From positions 1 to 64,000 of the forward strand of contig JANNOG010000111.1 in the NCBI GenBank assembly GCA_031398915.1: 64,000 nt of DNA, given 5' to 3'. A model generated the notes under the pieces. The model was given only the letters and a program-made list of their open reading frames with translations. It did not search any database and was not told where the DNA came from. This DNA is from JANNOG01 sp031398915. GTDB lineage: Bacteria; Actinomycetota; Actinomycetes; Actinomycetales; JBBAYJ01. This document shows, in pieces, positions 42,571 to 51,815 of this stretch. Every line of letters starts with the position of its first letter. Positions within the stretch are counted from its first letter, which is position 1. Both the position numbers and the translations under genes were made by a program.

Positions 42571-43434
42571 GTGACCACCCCACCCCGTTCGGCGAACCCT
42601 GGCGATCGCCGCCGAGACTGGGACCAATTCTCCAAGACGGCGGTCCGCGCCGGCATCGCAGGGGTTCTGGCCCAGGCTGGGATCGAGGTATCCGCCGATG
42701 CACTGGTTCTGGAGTCCGTAGACCTCCCCGCTGGGACCCACCGTGCCGACCTGTTGTTCAGTGGACCCGACGGGGTCGTGGTGCATATCGAGATTCAACA
42801 GCGTCCGGACCCCTTCATGGGCGTGAGAATGCTGGAGTACGCCGTGAGGATCGTCCGCAGTCCCCAACTCACAGGGCGGGTCCGCGAGATTCATCAGGTC
42901 GTCATCCAGCTCAGCGGCGTACCCATGCCGACACGGCACGATTTCGGTGCGGCCGTCGGGCACTTCCACCTGGTGCATACCCCGACGACCCCGTTGTCGG
43001 TGTTGCTGCAGACGCCGGCCCTCGCGCCGTTCGGCTTGACCAGTGGTGACCCGGCCGCTGTCGGCCCGGTCATCGACCGCATCGCCGCAGTGTCGAACGC
43101 CGACCTGCGAGCGTCGCTGGCCACGTTGGCGCTCTTCCTGGCACCCGGCTTGCGCGTTACCCTGATGGAGCGGATGAGGAGGACTGCCTTGATCGATACC
43201 CGTGACGACATGTTGGCCGAGGTGCGCGGCACGTGGCTCGGCCATGACCTCATCACCGAGGGCCTCAGCCAGGGCCTCAGCCAGGGCCAACTGATCGCTA
43301 TCGTCGATGTCCTGACGGCGCGTTTCCCCGACGCCGACCCGATGCGCATCCACCGCACGGCCACCCGGCTCCTGGCCCTCGACGATGATCACCCGGTCCG
43401 CCTCGCCCTGGCTCTCGACGCCCTCGACAGCTGA
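42571..43434 (+). CDS. Rpn-family PD-(D/E)XK nuclease-like protein
   Basis: 287 aa from the GTG at 42571 (GGGAAGG upstream). The N-terminal half has the Rpn/PDDEXK transposase-like core: RADLLFSGPDGVVVHIEIQ (Asp, then Glu-x-Gln of the active site) and FMGVRMLEYAVRIV. The C-terminal half carries the short duplicated EGLSQGLSQGQ, as in Rpn proteins whose C-termini vary by repeat number. RpnA-like proteins are DNA nucleases that stimulate recombination and can defend against phage. Proof of activity is lacking here. Confidence 0.75.
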   Translation: MTTPPRSANPGDRRRDWDQFSKTAVRAGIAGVLAQAGIEVSADALVLESVDLPAGTHRADLLFSGPDGVVVHIEIQQRPDPFMGVRMLEYAVRIVRSPQLTGRVREIHQVVIQLSGVPMPTRHDFGAAVGHFHLVHTPTTPLSVLLQTPALAPFGLTSGDPAAVGPVIDRIAAVSNADLRASLATLALFLAPGLRVTLMERMRRTALIDTRDDMLAEVRGTWLGHDLITEGLSQGLSQGQLIAIVDVLTARFPDADPMRIHRTATRLLALDDDHPVRLALALDALDS

Positions 43435-43469
43435 GACCACAGGAGCAATCCGCTGCGTCGCAGACAGGA

Positions 43470-44120
43470 TCAGCTGGTGACACCCGCTCCGAACCAGTCG
43501 CGACATCCGTCGAGGCCCTCGACCACGACCTCGGACCCCCGAATCGGCCAATCCGCCCGGTCCATCCGGAACCGTCGCTCCACAACACGTTCGCCACGTC
43601 GGGCAACGACATTGACGCCATCCTCGCGGTAACCCACCTTGGCCGAGACCCGGAGACTGGCCGGGTTATCGATATAGGCGCCGCTTGTCGCTGACAGCGC
43701 ATTCACATGCTCGAAGGCAAATGCAAGAACCGCTATTCTCATCGCTGTACCGATACCACGACCGTGGTGGCGCAGAGAAAGCCAGGAGGCGGTCCGCACC
43801 TCGCGGGTTACCGCGAAATCGTCGGCCGCCAAGTCCTGGCAACCGACGACGATGCCTTCGTATCGGACCGCGAAAAGCAGGCACCAACTGGACGAAGTCC
43901 ACTCGGCACGCCGCTTCCAGTTGTAGAGGACGACACGTTCGGCGCGTTCCTGTGGGGTGCCGTCCGCCCATTGTCCAGAGAAAGGGTCGGGCCCGGTATA
44001 GATCCGCTCGGCTGCTCCTGCCAGTTCGGCCAGGGCCGATTCGTCCGGGACCTCCAGCTGCAGATGCTCGCCGAGGCGTACCCGGAGGTTCGCGAGCGGC
44101 CAAACGTCACTCAGGGACAT
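43470..44120 (-). CDS. GNAT-family N-acetyltransferase
   Basis: 216 aa. ATG 44120 has AGGA 8 nt upstream; the ATG at 44126 is an alternative. The acetyl-CoA pyrophosphate loop appears as LRHHGRGIGTAMRIAVLAFAF (R-x-x-G-x-G/A), preceded by FAVRYEGIVVGCQDL and followed by NPASLRVSAKVGYRED. That is the RimJ/RimL-like layout. It would acetylate an amino group on a protein N-terminus or small molecule; the target is unknown. It converges on the Rpn gene with 35 bp between stops. Confidence 0.87.
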   Translation of the reverse strand: MSLSDVWPLANLRVRLGEHLQLEVPDESALAELAGAAERIYTGPDPFSGQWADGTPQERAERVVLYNWKRRAEWTSSSWCLLFAVRYEGIVVGCQDLAADDFAVTREVRTASWLSLRHHGRGIGTAMRIAVLAFAFEHVNALSATSGAYIDNPASLRVSAKVGYREDGVNVVARRGERVVERRFRMDRADWPIRGSEVVVEGLDGCRDWFGAGVTS

Positions 44121-44244
44121 GGCCATATCCTGTCGCGCCGGAGCGGGGCACGCATTACCTTTTATCTCGGAGGTGCGGAGATTCAGGACGACCTGGTAGA
44201 ACTTTTGTCCCTCCAGCAGAGGACGACATCGGATTCTACGTCCG

Positions 44245-44841
44245 TCAAGGGTCGAGGGTTCGTCGTTGTGGGTAGACGGTCTCGCCCTTCGCCAGCGCAT
44301 CGACGAATTGCTCGATGCGCCGAGCGCGCGTCTCTGCTCGCTTGACGGTCGTGATGCGGTGTAGCACGGCATAGCGGTTCTGACTGCTCAAGATGTCGAA
44401 CATGGCCTGGGCAGCGGGCTTCGCGTCCAGTGCCACCTGCAGGTCGGGTGGTACGCCGATGGTGGCCGACCCCTCATAGGCGACCGCCCATCGTCCGTCG
44501 GCCTGGGCGCGCTCCACCTCGGCGATTCCGCCGGGCTGCATCCGGCCCGCCGTGATCAGCCGCCGGATGATTCCCACATTGCGTTGCGACCACGGACTGC
44601 GAGCGCGCCTGGGGGTGAAGCGTCGTATGTGACTGACCTCGTCACGAGCCCGCGCCTGCCCGTCGATCCAACCGAAACAGAGCGCCTCGTCGAGGGCGTC
44701 GTCGTAGGTCAGGGACGTGGGCGCAACACGATCCTTCTTGGCAAGCACCAGCCACACGCCGATGGAGTCGCCACCGTGCGCCAGGAGCCATCCTCGCCAC
44801 GCGACGGCATCGGAGACGATCAGTTCTCCGGCATCGGTCAC
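44245..44841 (-). CDS. YdeI/OmpD-associated-family protein
   Basis: 198 aa from the GTG at 44841. The N-terminal part shows the family signature WRGWLLAHGGDSIGVWLVLAK, SLTYDDALDEALCFGWIDG and FTPRRARSPWSQRNV. The C-terminal helices include AMFDILSSQNRYAVLHRI and KRAETRARRIEQFVDALAKGE. Role unknown; members are soluble and sometimes linked to stress or antimicrobial-peptide resistance. It lies 56 bp downstream of the fungalysin gene on the same strand and may be cotranscribed. Confidence 0.85.
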   Translation of the reverse strand: MTDAGELIVSDAVAWRGWLLAHGGDSIGVWLVLAKKDRVAPTSLTYDDALDEALCFGWIDGQARARDEVSHIRRFTPRRARSPWSQRNVGIIRRLITAGRMQPGGIAEVERAQADGRWAVAYEGSATIGVPPDLQVALDAKPAAQAMFDILSSQNRYAVLHRITTVKRAETRARRIEQFVDALAKGETVYPQRRTLDP

Positions 44842-44897
44842 AACGCCATTGTTTCCCAAACCCGGCGGTCCCGTCAGCGCCCGGCCGCGGCCCGTGG

Positions 44898-46874
44898 TCA
44901 CAGCACCAGATCGGCCGCCACACCGAAGTCGGCGACGATGCCGCTCAGCCGTGGCCCGTTGGTCCGAGCAACAGGTCCCAAGCCATATCGGGCGAAGACC
45001 TGCCATGCGTCGGCGACGAACGTAGCCGTCCGCTCGGACTCGTCCCCCCGAGCGGTGCTGAACTGAGCTGCCGCCATGAGGATCGCGTCGCGCGCTGCGA
45101 GCAGGCTCGGGTTCGCGCCGGTGAGCTTCAGGGCGTCCACGACGATCTGCAGGAACTCCCAGACCCCCAGCCTTCGACCCAGCGACATCAGTACAGCGCA
45201 CCACAGCTCGCCGATGTCGTGGACCTGCGAGTACGCCGGCGTCCCGAGGTCGGCGTACGTGCCGGGAAAGGCCTCGTCATAGGGGTTTCGGCGGATGCCA
45301 CCCGGTTGTCTCACCACCCAGTCGCCGACCACGGTCTTGCCCAGGAACGTGCAGGCGACGTAGTCGCTCCAGCCCTCACCCATGCCGCCGGACCGCTCGG
45401 CGTCCAGCGCAGTGTCGTTCATCGGCCCACCCACCAGCCGATTGGTCAGCCCATGAACGTATTCGTGATAAACGACGTCAGCGTCAAGTGCGGTGTGACG
45501 ACCGGTTGACGTGACCAACCCCATGTTCATCACCGGGGCAAAGCCGTCTACCGGCGTGGCCATATTGGCGGTCCCATTCACAGCTCCCGGATGAACCCTG
45601 GCGATAACTGCGTCGGCGGGGCGACCACCGCGGGCCATCGAGTCACGCTGGAAGTTTCCGTCGGCCTCGCGAAAGCCCAACAGATAGAGCGCGTCGTGCA
45701 TCGCCGAGCAGAACGCGAACACGTTGACGACCAGCTGCTCGACATCGTCGACATCGGTGGGAGCAGTGAATGTGACCTCGTCGCCCTGCCGTGTCCCGGA
45801 CACCGTCGTATTCCCAGCTGATGCGTCGACTGCCCGGACACTCGAGCCCGACGTCGTTGCGTCGACGAGCCAACTGTCCGGCCAGCCTGCGGGCAACCCG
45901 GACGGTATGGGCGGCCCGTACGACGACGGGGGCAACGGGAAGTCGACGGCCGATCGCGGCCCACCGCTGCGCAGGATGACCTGGGCGTGACCCACGATCA
46001 TTCGGGTCAATCGCCGGCACAACAGGATGTCGCCATCCTCGGCGTCGACGATGACGCGGTACTCGGAGTCGCCCGGCAGCTGGGCACGCAGGTGCCAAGC
46101 CAGCCTCAGGCTGGCGCCCAGCGGAAACCAGATGAGGCTCACGGTGACCGGCTGTGTCAGCGGTGGCGCGTCGAATACGGTCGCCAGATCGGGCCCGCCA
46201 ATAGGGGCGGCCAATACACGAGGGGCAAACCCGTCGAGGTCGATCGTCGCCTCGGCCAGGGGTTCGCCGAATGGGTCGTGCGACGGGTCAGGGTCACGGG
46301 AACCCACTCCGAGGTCACCGGCCGGATCGGACGTCGCTGCCGGAGCAGCCAGGTATCCGACGGCGGCCGTCAACGCGTCAGCAGCGCCCAGCCGAGGATC
46401 GATCGTCGAGTCCACCGCTGGGTAGCTGCGCCCGGCGACCTCGAGCAGGCGGCCAGCCGCATCGAAGCGCACCGTCTCGGTAGCGTCGTAGATCGTCACG
46501 CCCTGCAGCTGCTGGCGGACATGCACAGCGACCCCGCCCGAGGAGGTCAGCTGATATCCGGGATCCGCAACGAACTCCGGCGGTTGGGTGGGCTCCAGAC
46601 CGAGTATCCGGGCCATTGCATGCAGGTGACGGAGGGCGCGGGCCACGAAGTCGCCCTCGATGGCCGGGGCGCCCTGCGACACGACAACCGCCGCACCGCC
46701 GGATTCGGGATCGACACTGACCACCTGCACCTCGTGGTCGCCCGGAAGGGCACGCGACGCCGCCTCGGCGTATCCGGCCAGTTCGTCGCGACGCCGCCGC
46801 ACGAGAGTGTCGTTCGCTGGGCCCGCCAGGGGAGGTATCTCGATGTCGTCGCGGGCGTCGATCTCCTGAGCCAT
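44898..46874 (-). CDS. M36 (fungalysin-type) zinc metallopeptidase
   Basis: About 658 aa from the ATG at 46874. Catalytic signature HEYVHG (HExxH) in DADVVYHEYVHGLTNRL, with the third zinc ligand Glu in GGMGEGWSDYVA about 30 residues on. Upstream, FAFCSAMHDALYLLGFREADGNFQ also matches M36. The N-terminal 250 residues resemble the FTP/PepSY-like inhibitory propeptide (GVAVHVRQQLQGVTIYDA). Known fungalysins are secreted extracellular proteases, but no signal peptide is visible here from either start, so secretion would need another route or the start is misread. M36 is infrequent in actinobacteria. Confidence 0.85.
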   Translation of the reverse strand: MAQEIDARDDIEIPPLAGPANDTLVRRRRDELAGYAEAASRALPGDHEVQVVSVDPESGGAAVVVSQGAPAIEGDFVARALRHLHAMARILGLEPTQPPEFVADPGYQLTSSGGVAVHVRQQLQGVTIYDATETVRFDAAGRLLEVAGRSYPAVDSTIDPRLGAADALTAAVGYLAAPAATSDPAGDLGVGSRDPDPSHDPFGEPLAEATIDLDGFAPRVLAAPIGGPDLATVFDAPPLTQPVTVSLIWFPLGASLRLAWHLRAQLPGDSEYRVIVDAEDGDILLCRRLTRMIVGHAQVILRSGGPRSAVDFPLPPSSYGPPIPSGLPAGWPDSWLVDATTSGSSVRAVDASAGNTTVSGTRQGDEVTFTAPTDVDDVEQLVVNVFAFCSAMHDALYLLGFREADGNFQRDSMARGGRPADAVIARVHPGAVNGTANMATPVDGFAPVMNMGLVTSTGRHTALDADVVYHEYVHGLTNRLVGGPMNDTALDAERSGGMGEGWSDYVACTFLGKTVVGDWVVRQPGGIRRNPYDEAFPGTYADLGTPAYSQVHDIGELWCAVLMSLGRRLGVWEFLQIVVDALKLTGANPSLLAARDAILMAAAQFSTARGDESERTATFVADAWQVFARYGLGPVARTNGPRLSGIVADFGVAADLVL

Positions 46875-47245
46875 AGAGCTTTCATAGTGGCCCGACGCAG
46901 ATAAACCTAGACGGGTGGCTACCCGCGATGCTGTGGTCATGGCGTCACTGCGAGTCGCCGCGGTCTGGCACGGACTGACGGCCGGAGTGGCCGGCTTCGC
47001 TCCGGTCGCTCAGCTGATCCTCGTCGCCAGTGGCGCGGCCGTCCTGGTGGAGCCCGAGCTCGCACCCTCCCTGAGCACATGGCAGTGCCGCCATTTGCCG
47101 TCCTCGGCTGGCTGATCTGGGGGCCGAGGCCTCGCGTGACAGCGTCTGTCGTCAGCTGAGCGCTGGGCAACGGCAACGGCAACGGCAACGGCCACGGCCA
47201 CGGCCACGGGTGTGGTGTGGCAGGTGGATCACCGCCTGTCGGACG
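46875..47245. other. 371-bp gene-poor interval
   Basis: It holds the upstream region of the fungalysin gene, a hexanucleotide repeat at 47166-47207 and no convincing gene. A 66-codon plus-strand frame (46915-47115) has no ribosome binding site or recognisable product. No operator or RNA was recognised. Confidence 0.5.
47166..47207 (+). repeat. Hexanucleotide repeat (GGCAAC x4, GGCCAC x3)
   Basis: Seven 6-bp units in a row, four GGCAAC then three GGCCAC, in the interval between two genes and about 38 bp after the stop of the downstream minus-strand gene. A slippage-prone satellite with no known role. Confidence 0.85.
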
Positions 47246-48652
47246 TCAGTGCCCGTAATCAGTGAGCATGCTGAGCCATACCTCGCTCAACGTCGGAAAA
47301 CTGGGCACGGCATGGCGCAGCCGTTCGACAGGGACGCGAGCCACGACGGCGATGGTCGCTGCATGCAGTAACTCGGCGACGTCCTGGCCGACAAACGTCG
47401 CTCCGACGACGACCTGTGCGTCCTCGTCGATCACCAGGGCGGCGCGCCCCTCATAGGCCTGCGCGTGTAGTGCACCAGCCGCGGTCTGGCCGAGGTCGAA
47501 CTCGACAGTCCGCACCCGCAGGCCCCGCTCGACGGCCTGAGCGCTGGTGCACCCCACGGTGGCCACCTCGGGGTCGGTGAAGATCACCTGAGGGACCGCC
47601 ACATGGTCGGCCTCGGCGGCGTACGGCGGCTCCTCACCTCGGTGACGAGCCATGATCGCGTCGGCCGCCACCCGCGCCTGATACTTGCCCTGGTGCGTCA
47701 CCAGGGCACGGCCATTGACGTCGCCGACCGCGTACAGCCAGTCGCGGCCGTCTACCCGCATCGTGTCGTCCACCTCGATGTACGTCCCCGCCTTCACGTC
47801 CACCGTGTCCAGTCCGATGTCACCGGTGGCGGGTTGGCGACCGGTGGCAACCACCAGCTCATCCGCAACCACTTGCTGACCATCTGCCAGATGGATGACG
47901 TATTCGGCGCCGGCGCGCGCCCTCTCGACCGCGACAACGTCCGCCCCGAGCCGCACCTCGATGCCACCTGCCTCGAACTCGGCCAGCAGCCGCTCTCCGA
48001 CGAACGGTTCCAATCGGCCGAACAAGGTCGGGTCCCGGACCAGGACGACGACCTGCTCACTGCCCAGGGACTTCCACGCCTGAGCCATCTCGACACCCAC
48101 CACACCGCCGCCGATGATCACCAGGCGACGAGGCACGGCCGACGCTGTCGCCACCTCGCGGCTGGTCCAGGGTTCGGCGGCAGCCAGGCCGGGTATCGGC
48201 GGGACAGCCGCTGTCGATCCTGTCGCGATTACTACGGCCACGGCGACCTCGACCACCAGAGGTTCGGTATCCGAGGCGGTCACGACGACGCGCCGCTCAC
48301 CCACCAGACGACCCCAGCCACGGATGATCGTGACACCGGACTCCTCCAACGATCGTGCCTGCTCGGAGTCGTCGAGGTGGGCGATCAGTCGGTCCCGGTG
48401 GGCCAGGACAGCCGCCACGTCCAGGTTGGCGGTCACTGCTTCGCGCGCCCCGGGCAGCCGGCGAGCTGCATTCAATGCATGGGCGCTGCGCAGCAGGGCC
48501 TTGCTGGGCATGCACGCCCAGAAGGCGCACTCACCCCCGACCAGCTCCGCCTCTACGACCGCGACCGCCCACCCAGCCACGGCCAGCCGCTGAGCGAGGA
48601 CCTCACCGGCAGGCCCAGCCCCCAGCACGACCACGTCGAACCGTCTGATCAT
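47246..48652 (-). CDS. FAD-dependent pyridine nucleotide-disulfide oxidoreductase
   Basis: 468 aa, class I family (dihydrolipoamide dehydrogenase, mercuric reductase, glutathione reductase). N-terminal FAD motif LGAGPAGEVLA, redox pair C42/C47 in GGECAFWACMPSK (CX4C kept), NAD(P) motif IGGGVVGVEMA and the second FAD motif YAVGDVNG. The C-terminal active-site motif, usually H-P-T-x-x-E, here reads FPTLSE: the catalytic His is Phe. So it may not reduce a thiol substrate as classic members do. Similar proteins include mycobacterial quinone reductase-type paralogues. Partner unknown; it stands alone. Confidence 0.88.
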   Translation of the reverse strand: MIRRFDVVVLGAGPAGEVLAQRLAVAGWAVAVVEAELVGGECAFWACMPSKALLRSAHALNAARRLPGAREAVTANLDVAAVLAHRDRLIAHLDDSEQARSLEESGVTIIRGWGRLVGERRVVVTASDTEPLVVEVAVAVVIATGSTAAVPPIPGLAAAEPWTSREVATASAVPRRLVIIGGGVVGVEMAQAWKSLGSEQVVVLVRDPTLFGRLEPFVGERLLAEFEAGGIEVRLGADVVAVERARAGAEYVIHLADGQQVVADELVVATGRQPATGDIGLDTVDVKAGTYIEVDDTMRVDGRDWLYAVGDVNGRALVTHQGKYQARVAADAIMARHRGEEPPYAAEADHVAVPQVIFTDPEVATVGCTSAQAVERGLRVRTVEFDLGQTAAGALHAQAYEGRAALVIDEDAQVVVGATFVGQDVAELLHAATIAVVARVPVERLRHAVPSFPTLSEVWLSMLTDYGH

Positions 48653-48724
48653 GTCTCGACCATCGCAGCCCCTCCGACGCTCGGCAACATATAGCTGATT
48701 CCGGGAATGGGCATGGTTGACCGA

Positions 48725-49675
48725 CTAGAGAGTGATGGCCGCGGCCGCACCCACCAGTTCTCCTCGACGAGTGCGTATCACAATGTCGTCGTACACGATC
48801 TGGACTCCTCGCCGTAACGGAGTGCCGGAAAACAATGACTCATGCGAATAGCGACTGCGTACGCGCAGATCTCGAACATGCTGCGAACTGACCGCCCGAG
48901 GGACGTGGACCACACCCACAGGATGGCGACTCACCGCCTTGGCGACCCCCAATATCTCGGCAATGGATACCGCCTGCTCGGTGGCGACGACCCTGATCAT
49001 CGGATGTCCCTCCACTGCGCCGGTCAACGTCTCCGCCAGCTCGGCCATCCGTCTCGCGGCGTCGTCGACGAACACGTAATCACGCAGCGTGTCCAGCGGC
49101 ACGAAGAGGACGATGGGCTGACGCAGGGCCGCTCGTAGACACACCTGGGTGATCAGCCCCTGGGGCTTGAGAATGTTCTGCCCCGGACCGTACAGCGTCG
49201 ATATTCTCGCAACCGCGAACGGCACGGAGCCAGTTAGTACTGTCCTGGCCACCATTTCTTGGCGGAGTTTGGTTGCGCCGTACGAGTTGAGCGGAACCGC
49301 CACCGTATTCTCGTCGAAGGGCGGTTCGGCGGATCCGGCGTATACGCCGACAGAACTCGCCAGGACGAATCCCCCGGGCCCCTCGGGGTGACGGCGTCGC
49401 AGGTTCTCGACGAATCGCGTGAGGATTTCCTCCTCGTAGGCCAGGGCGGCGTCACTCGTACCGACCACGCCGACGCCCGCGCACCAGACGATCGACCACG
49501 GCTGGGTCACCGCAACTGCGTCGCAGAACAGCGCGAGTTCGGCGGCAAGAGCGTCGTGAACGGATTGACGGTCGGTCCATGGGACAGGCCGCGACATGTG
49601 TTGCCGGTGGCCGACGAACGCCTCGGACACGGCGGACCCGAGCAACCCGCCGCGCCCGACCACCCACACATGCAC
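48725..49675 (-). CDS. NAD-dependent sugar epimerase/dehydratase
   Basis: 316 aa. Extended SDR: GRGGLLGSAV (Rossmann start), LASSVGVYAG (catalytic Ser), SYGATKLRQE (Tyr-x3-Lys) and ARISTLYGPGQN. It changes a nucleotide-linked sugar; the exact sugar is unknown. It starts 5 bp after the glycosyltransferase gene and ends a run of GtrA, glycosyltransferase and epimerase, suggesting cell-surface polysaccharide or glycolipid modification. Confidence 0.87.
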   Translation of the reverse strand: MHVWVVGRGGLLGSAVSEAFVGHRQHMSRPVPWTDRQSVHDALAAELALFCDAVAVTQPWSIVWCAGVGVVGTSDAALAYEEEILTRFVENLRRRHPEGPGGFVLASSVGVYAGSAEPPFDENTVAVPLNSYGATKLRQEMVARTVLTGSVPFAVARISTLYGPGQNILKPQGLITQVCLRAALRQPIVLFVPLDTLRDYVFVDDAARRMAELAETLTGAVEGHPMIRVVATEQAVSIAEILGVAKAVSRHPVGVVHVPRAVSSQHVRDLRVRSRYSHESLFSGTPLRRGVQIVYDDIVIRTRRGELVGAAAAITL

Positions 49676-49680
49676 GCGGA

Positions 49681-50697
49681 TCAGCCAGATCGCTCGTGAG
49701 GGTGGCTCGACTTGTCACGCACATCAGGACCGAACACGTCATGGGGATCGCTCGCGCTGATGTACGTCGGTTTACCCATGGACATCGCAGCACCGAAGCC
49801 GACGTATTCGGCCATGATTCCGAGAGAAATCATGATGAGGCCACCGCCGAACAGAATGACCACGAGCAGGGACGTCCAGCCCTCGACGTCGATCGCGCCG
49901 GCCAGGCGAAGGGCGATCGCCAGGGTCGCCCCAACCACGCCCAGCAGGACGCTGACCAGACCAAGCAGGGACACCAACCTGAGCGGCCGTGTGCCTGACG
50001 AGACGATGAGGCGCCACAGGTGTGCGAGTAGCCGAGGAAAGGTGTATCCCGAGACAGCACGTTCCTCGTGTCGCATGGCAACTGGGCAGTAACCCGGCTT
50101 GGCCGTCGCCCAAGACAGCGCGACGTCGAGGTACACGTCCGGTCCGATGAAGGCAGCCACCGAACGACCCAGTTCTCCGGACATCAGTCGGAAGCTGTGA
50201 AAGTTCGTCAGCGTCCCGTCGGTCAACAGACCCGAAAGCACCCTCTTGACGACGCTGGACGCCGCATTGCGGGCTGCCGAATGGGGCGGGGCATTCGTCG
50301 GGGCGGCGTAGACGAGTGGGGTCCGCTCACGGAAGGCCGTGTCCAGGAGGTCCGCAATGGCAGCTGGATCGTGCTGCCCGTCCTCGTCCATCGTGACGAT
50401 CCAGTCGGCACCCGCAGCGGCCATCCCGGCGACGGTGGCCGGGTGCTGGCCGAAGTTGCGCGACAACCAGAGGGGGCGCACCCAATCATGATCGGCCGCC
50501 AAACGGCGAATGACGGAAGAGCTGTCGTCCGGCCCCCGATCCCACACCAGAATGACTTCGTCCAGGCGGTAACTCAATCCGTCGCCGGTCTGCTGAACGG
50601 CGCGGTACTTCTGAAGTTCGTCAATGAGTCCCGGAAGTGTGTGCTCGCCGCGGTAGACCGGAACCACGATTCCCAGTCGCTGCACCGTGCCGATCAT
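49681..50697 (-). CDS. Family 2 glycosyltransferase with two C-terminal TM helices
   Basis: 338 aa from the ATG at 50697, which overlaps the gtrA stop. GT-A fold starting LGIVVPVYRGEHTLPGLIDEL with the metal-binding DEDGQHD. Two C-terminal helices (about 235-260 and 270-295), as in GtrB/DPM1-like enzymes that load a sugar onto a polyprenyl phosphate. With the GtrA flippase gene directly upstream, it likely makes the lipid-linked sugar that GtrA flips. Confidence 0.9.
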   Translation of the reverse strand: MIGTVQRLGIVVPVYRGEHTLPGLIDELQKYRAVQQTGDGLSYRLDEVILVWDRGPDDSSSVIRRLAADHDWVRPLWLSRNFGQHPATVAGMAAAGADWIVTMDEDGQHDPAAIADLLDTAFRERTPLVYAAPTNAPPHSAARNAASSVVKRVLSGLLTDGTLTNFHSFRLMSGELGRSVAAFIGPDVYLDVALSWATAKPGYCPVAMRHEERAVSGYTFPRLLAHLWRLIVSSGTRPLRLVSLLGLVSVLLGVVGATLAIALRLAGAIDVEGWTSLLVVILFGGGLIMISLGIMAEYVGFGAAMSMGKPTYISASDPHDVFGPDVRDKSSHPHERSG

Positions 50698-51158
50698 GTC
50701 GCGTCGGCCTGAAGCGCTCGTGCAGGCCTGCGGAAAACGAGATGCTTGTACAGAAGGAAGTTCCACACCATGGCCATCGCGATGGCGGCAGCCTTGGGCA
50801 GCCACGTCTCGACTCCGGGTATCCGGACATCACCCAGGGGCAACCATGACGCGGTCGCCAGGATGACCGCAGGCTGAATGAGCCACACCCCCGTTCCTGC
50901 GACCACGAGGAACAGCACCAACGCACGGGTCGTCCGACCGGACGCGCCGAACACGAACCGCCGATTGCCGTAGAAGCTGACGCACATGCCCGCCGACGTC
51001 GACACGAAGTTGGCGGCGACCACCGGCAGGCCCGCCACCACCAGAACCAGGTACAGCAGGAAGTCGACCAGCGTGTTGACCACTCCCCAGGAGGCGAACC
51101 GCAAGAACTGGCGGACACCCCCGCTGGTTGGGACGCGGTCGATCACCGTCACGGCCAT
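50694..51158 (-). CDS. GtrA-like membrane protein
   Basis: 154 aa, four predicted membrane helices (ASWGVVNTLVDFLLYLVLVV onward; KAAAIAMAMVWNFLLYKHLVF at the end). The FYGNRRFVF segment after the second helix is a GtrA hallmark. GtrA proteins are thought to flip polyprenyl-phosphate sugars across the membrane. It is 9 bp after the methyltransferase gene and overlaps the glycosyltransferase gene. Confidence 0.9.
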   Translation of the reverse strand: MAVTVIDRVPTSGGVRQFLRFASWGVVNTLVDFLLYLVLVVAGLPVVAANFVSTSAGMCVSFYGNRRFVFGASGRTTRALVLFLVVAGTGVWLIQPAVILATASWLPLGDVRIPGVETWLPKAAAIAMAMVWNFLLYKHLVFRRPARALQADAT

Positions 51159-51167
51159 GCCTCCTCC

Positions 51168-51815
51168 TCAGCCCGAACGTCGTGCCACGACGGCGTAGAG
51201 CGGATCTCCGGACGACCGCGGCGGGGTGCGCAGGCTGACCTGAGGATCGTCGAATCCATCACAGCGGCGGACATATTCGGCCACGATCGAGCAACGGCCG
51301 TCGTCGTCGGTCGACAGCCAGCCGTATATCGCCTTACTGGGAAAGCAGCGATTAGAGAACGTGATGACCAGTACGCCGCCGGGCCGTAACACCCGCGAGG
51401 CTTCCCGCAGCACCTCTATCGGATGCACGAGATAGTCTATCGACACGCAGCATGTGACAGCGTCGAATCCGGCGTCGTCGAACGGGAGCAGCGGCTCGAC
51501 ATTCAGGTCGACAACGAGACGTTCGGTGGCAGCCGTGTTGGCGGCCAACTCGGTGGCATTCATCCCCAGCACGACCAACTCGGCCGGTGGGGTTCGAAAA
51601 TGAGACACCCACGACGACATCACGTCCAATACGCGGGTCGGATGCTCGGCCGAACCGTCGATACCCAGCACGGCGTACAACTCTGCAACCGCCTCGATCG
51701 CTCGGGCGTCGATATGGGTCACCAGCCGAGGTGATTCGTAGAACCGGCTGTCGACACCCGGGTCGTCGCGATCGAAGAACCCGGGCGGAAAACCCTCGTA
51801 GCCGGCTGCCGTCAC
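51168..51815 (-). CDS. Class I SAM-dependent methyltransferase
   Basis: 215 aa from the GTG at 51815, overlapping the PucR stop by 4 bp. Methyltransf_11-like: LDVMSSWVSHF takes the place of motif I, NATELAANTAATERLVVDLNVEPLLPFDDAGFDAV in pieces gives the SAM-binding middle, and VLREASRVLRPGGVLVITFSNR is the post-motif III strand. Motif I lacks the usual GxGxG, as in some small-molecule methyltransferases. Target unknown. It lies between a PucR regulator and GtrA. Confidence 0.83.
   Translation of the reverse strand: MTAAGYEGFPPGFFDRDDPGVDSRFYESPRLVTHIDARAIEAVAELYAVLGIDGSAEHPTRVLDVMSSWVSHFRTPPAELVVLGMNATELAANTAATERLVVDLNVEPLLPFDDAGFDAVTCCVSIDYLVHPIEVLREASRVLRPGGVLVITFSNRCFPSKAIYGWLSTDDDGRCSIVAEYVRRCDGFDDPQVSLRTPPRSSGDPLYAVVARRSG

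Noticed and set aside
46915..47115. 66-codon frame in the gene-poor interval.
   Set aside because: No ribosome binding site, no conserved features; not reported as a gene.
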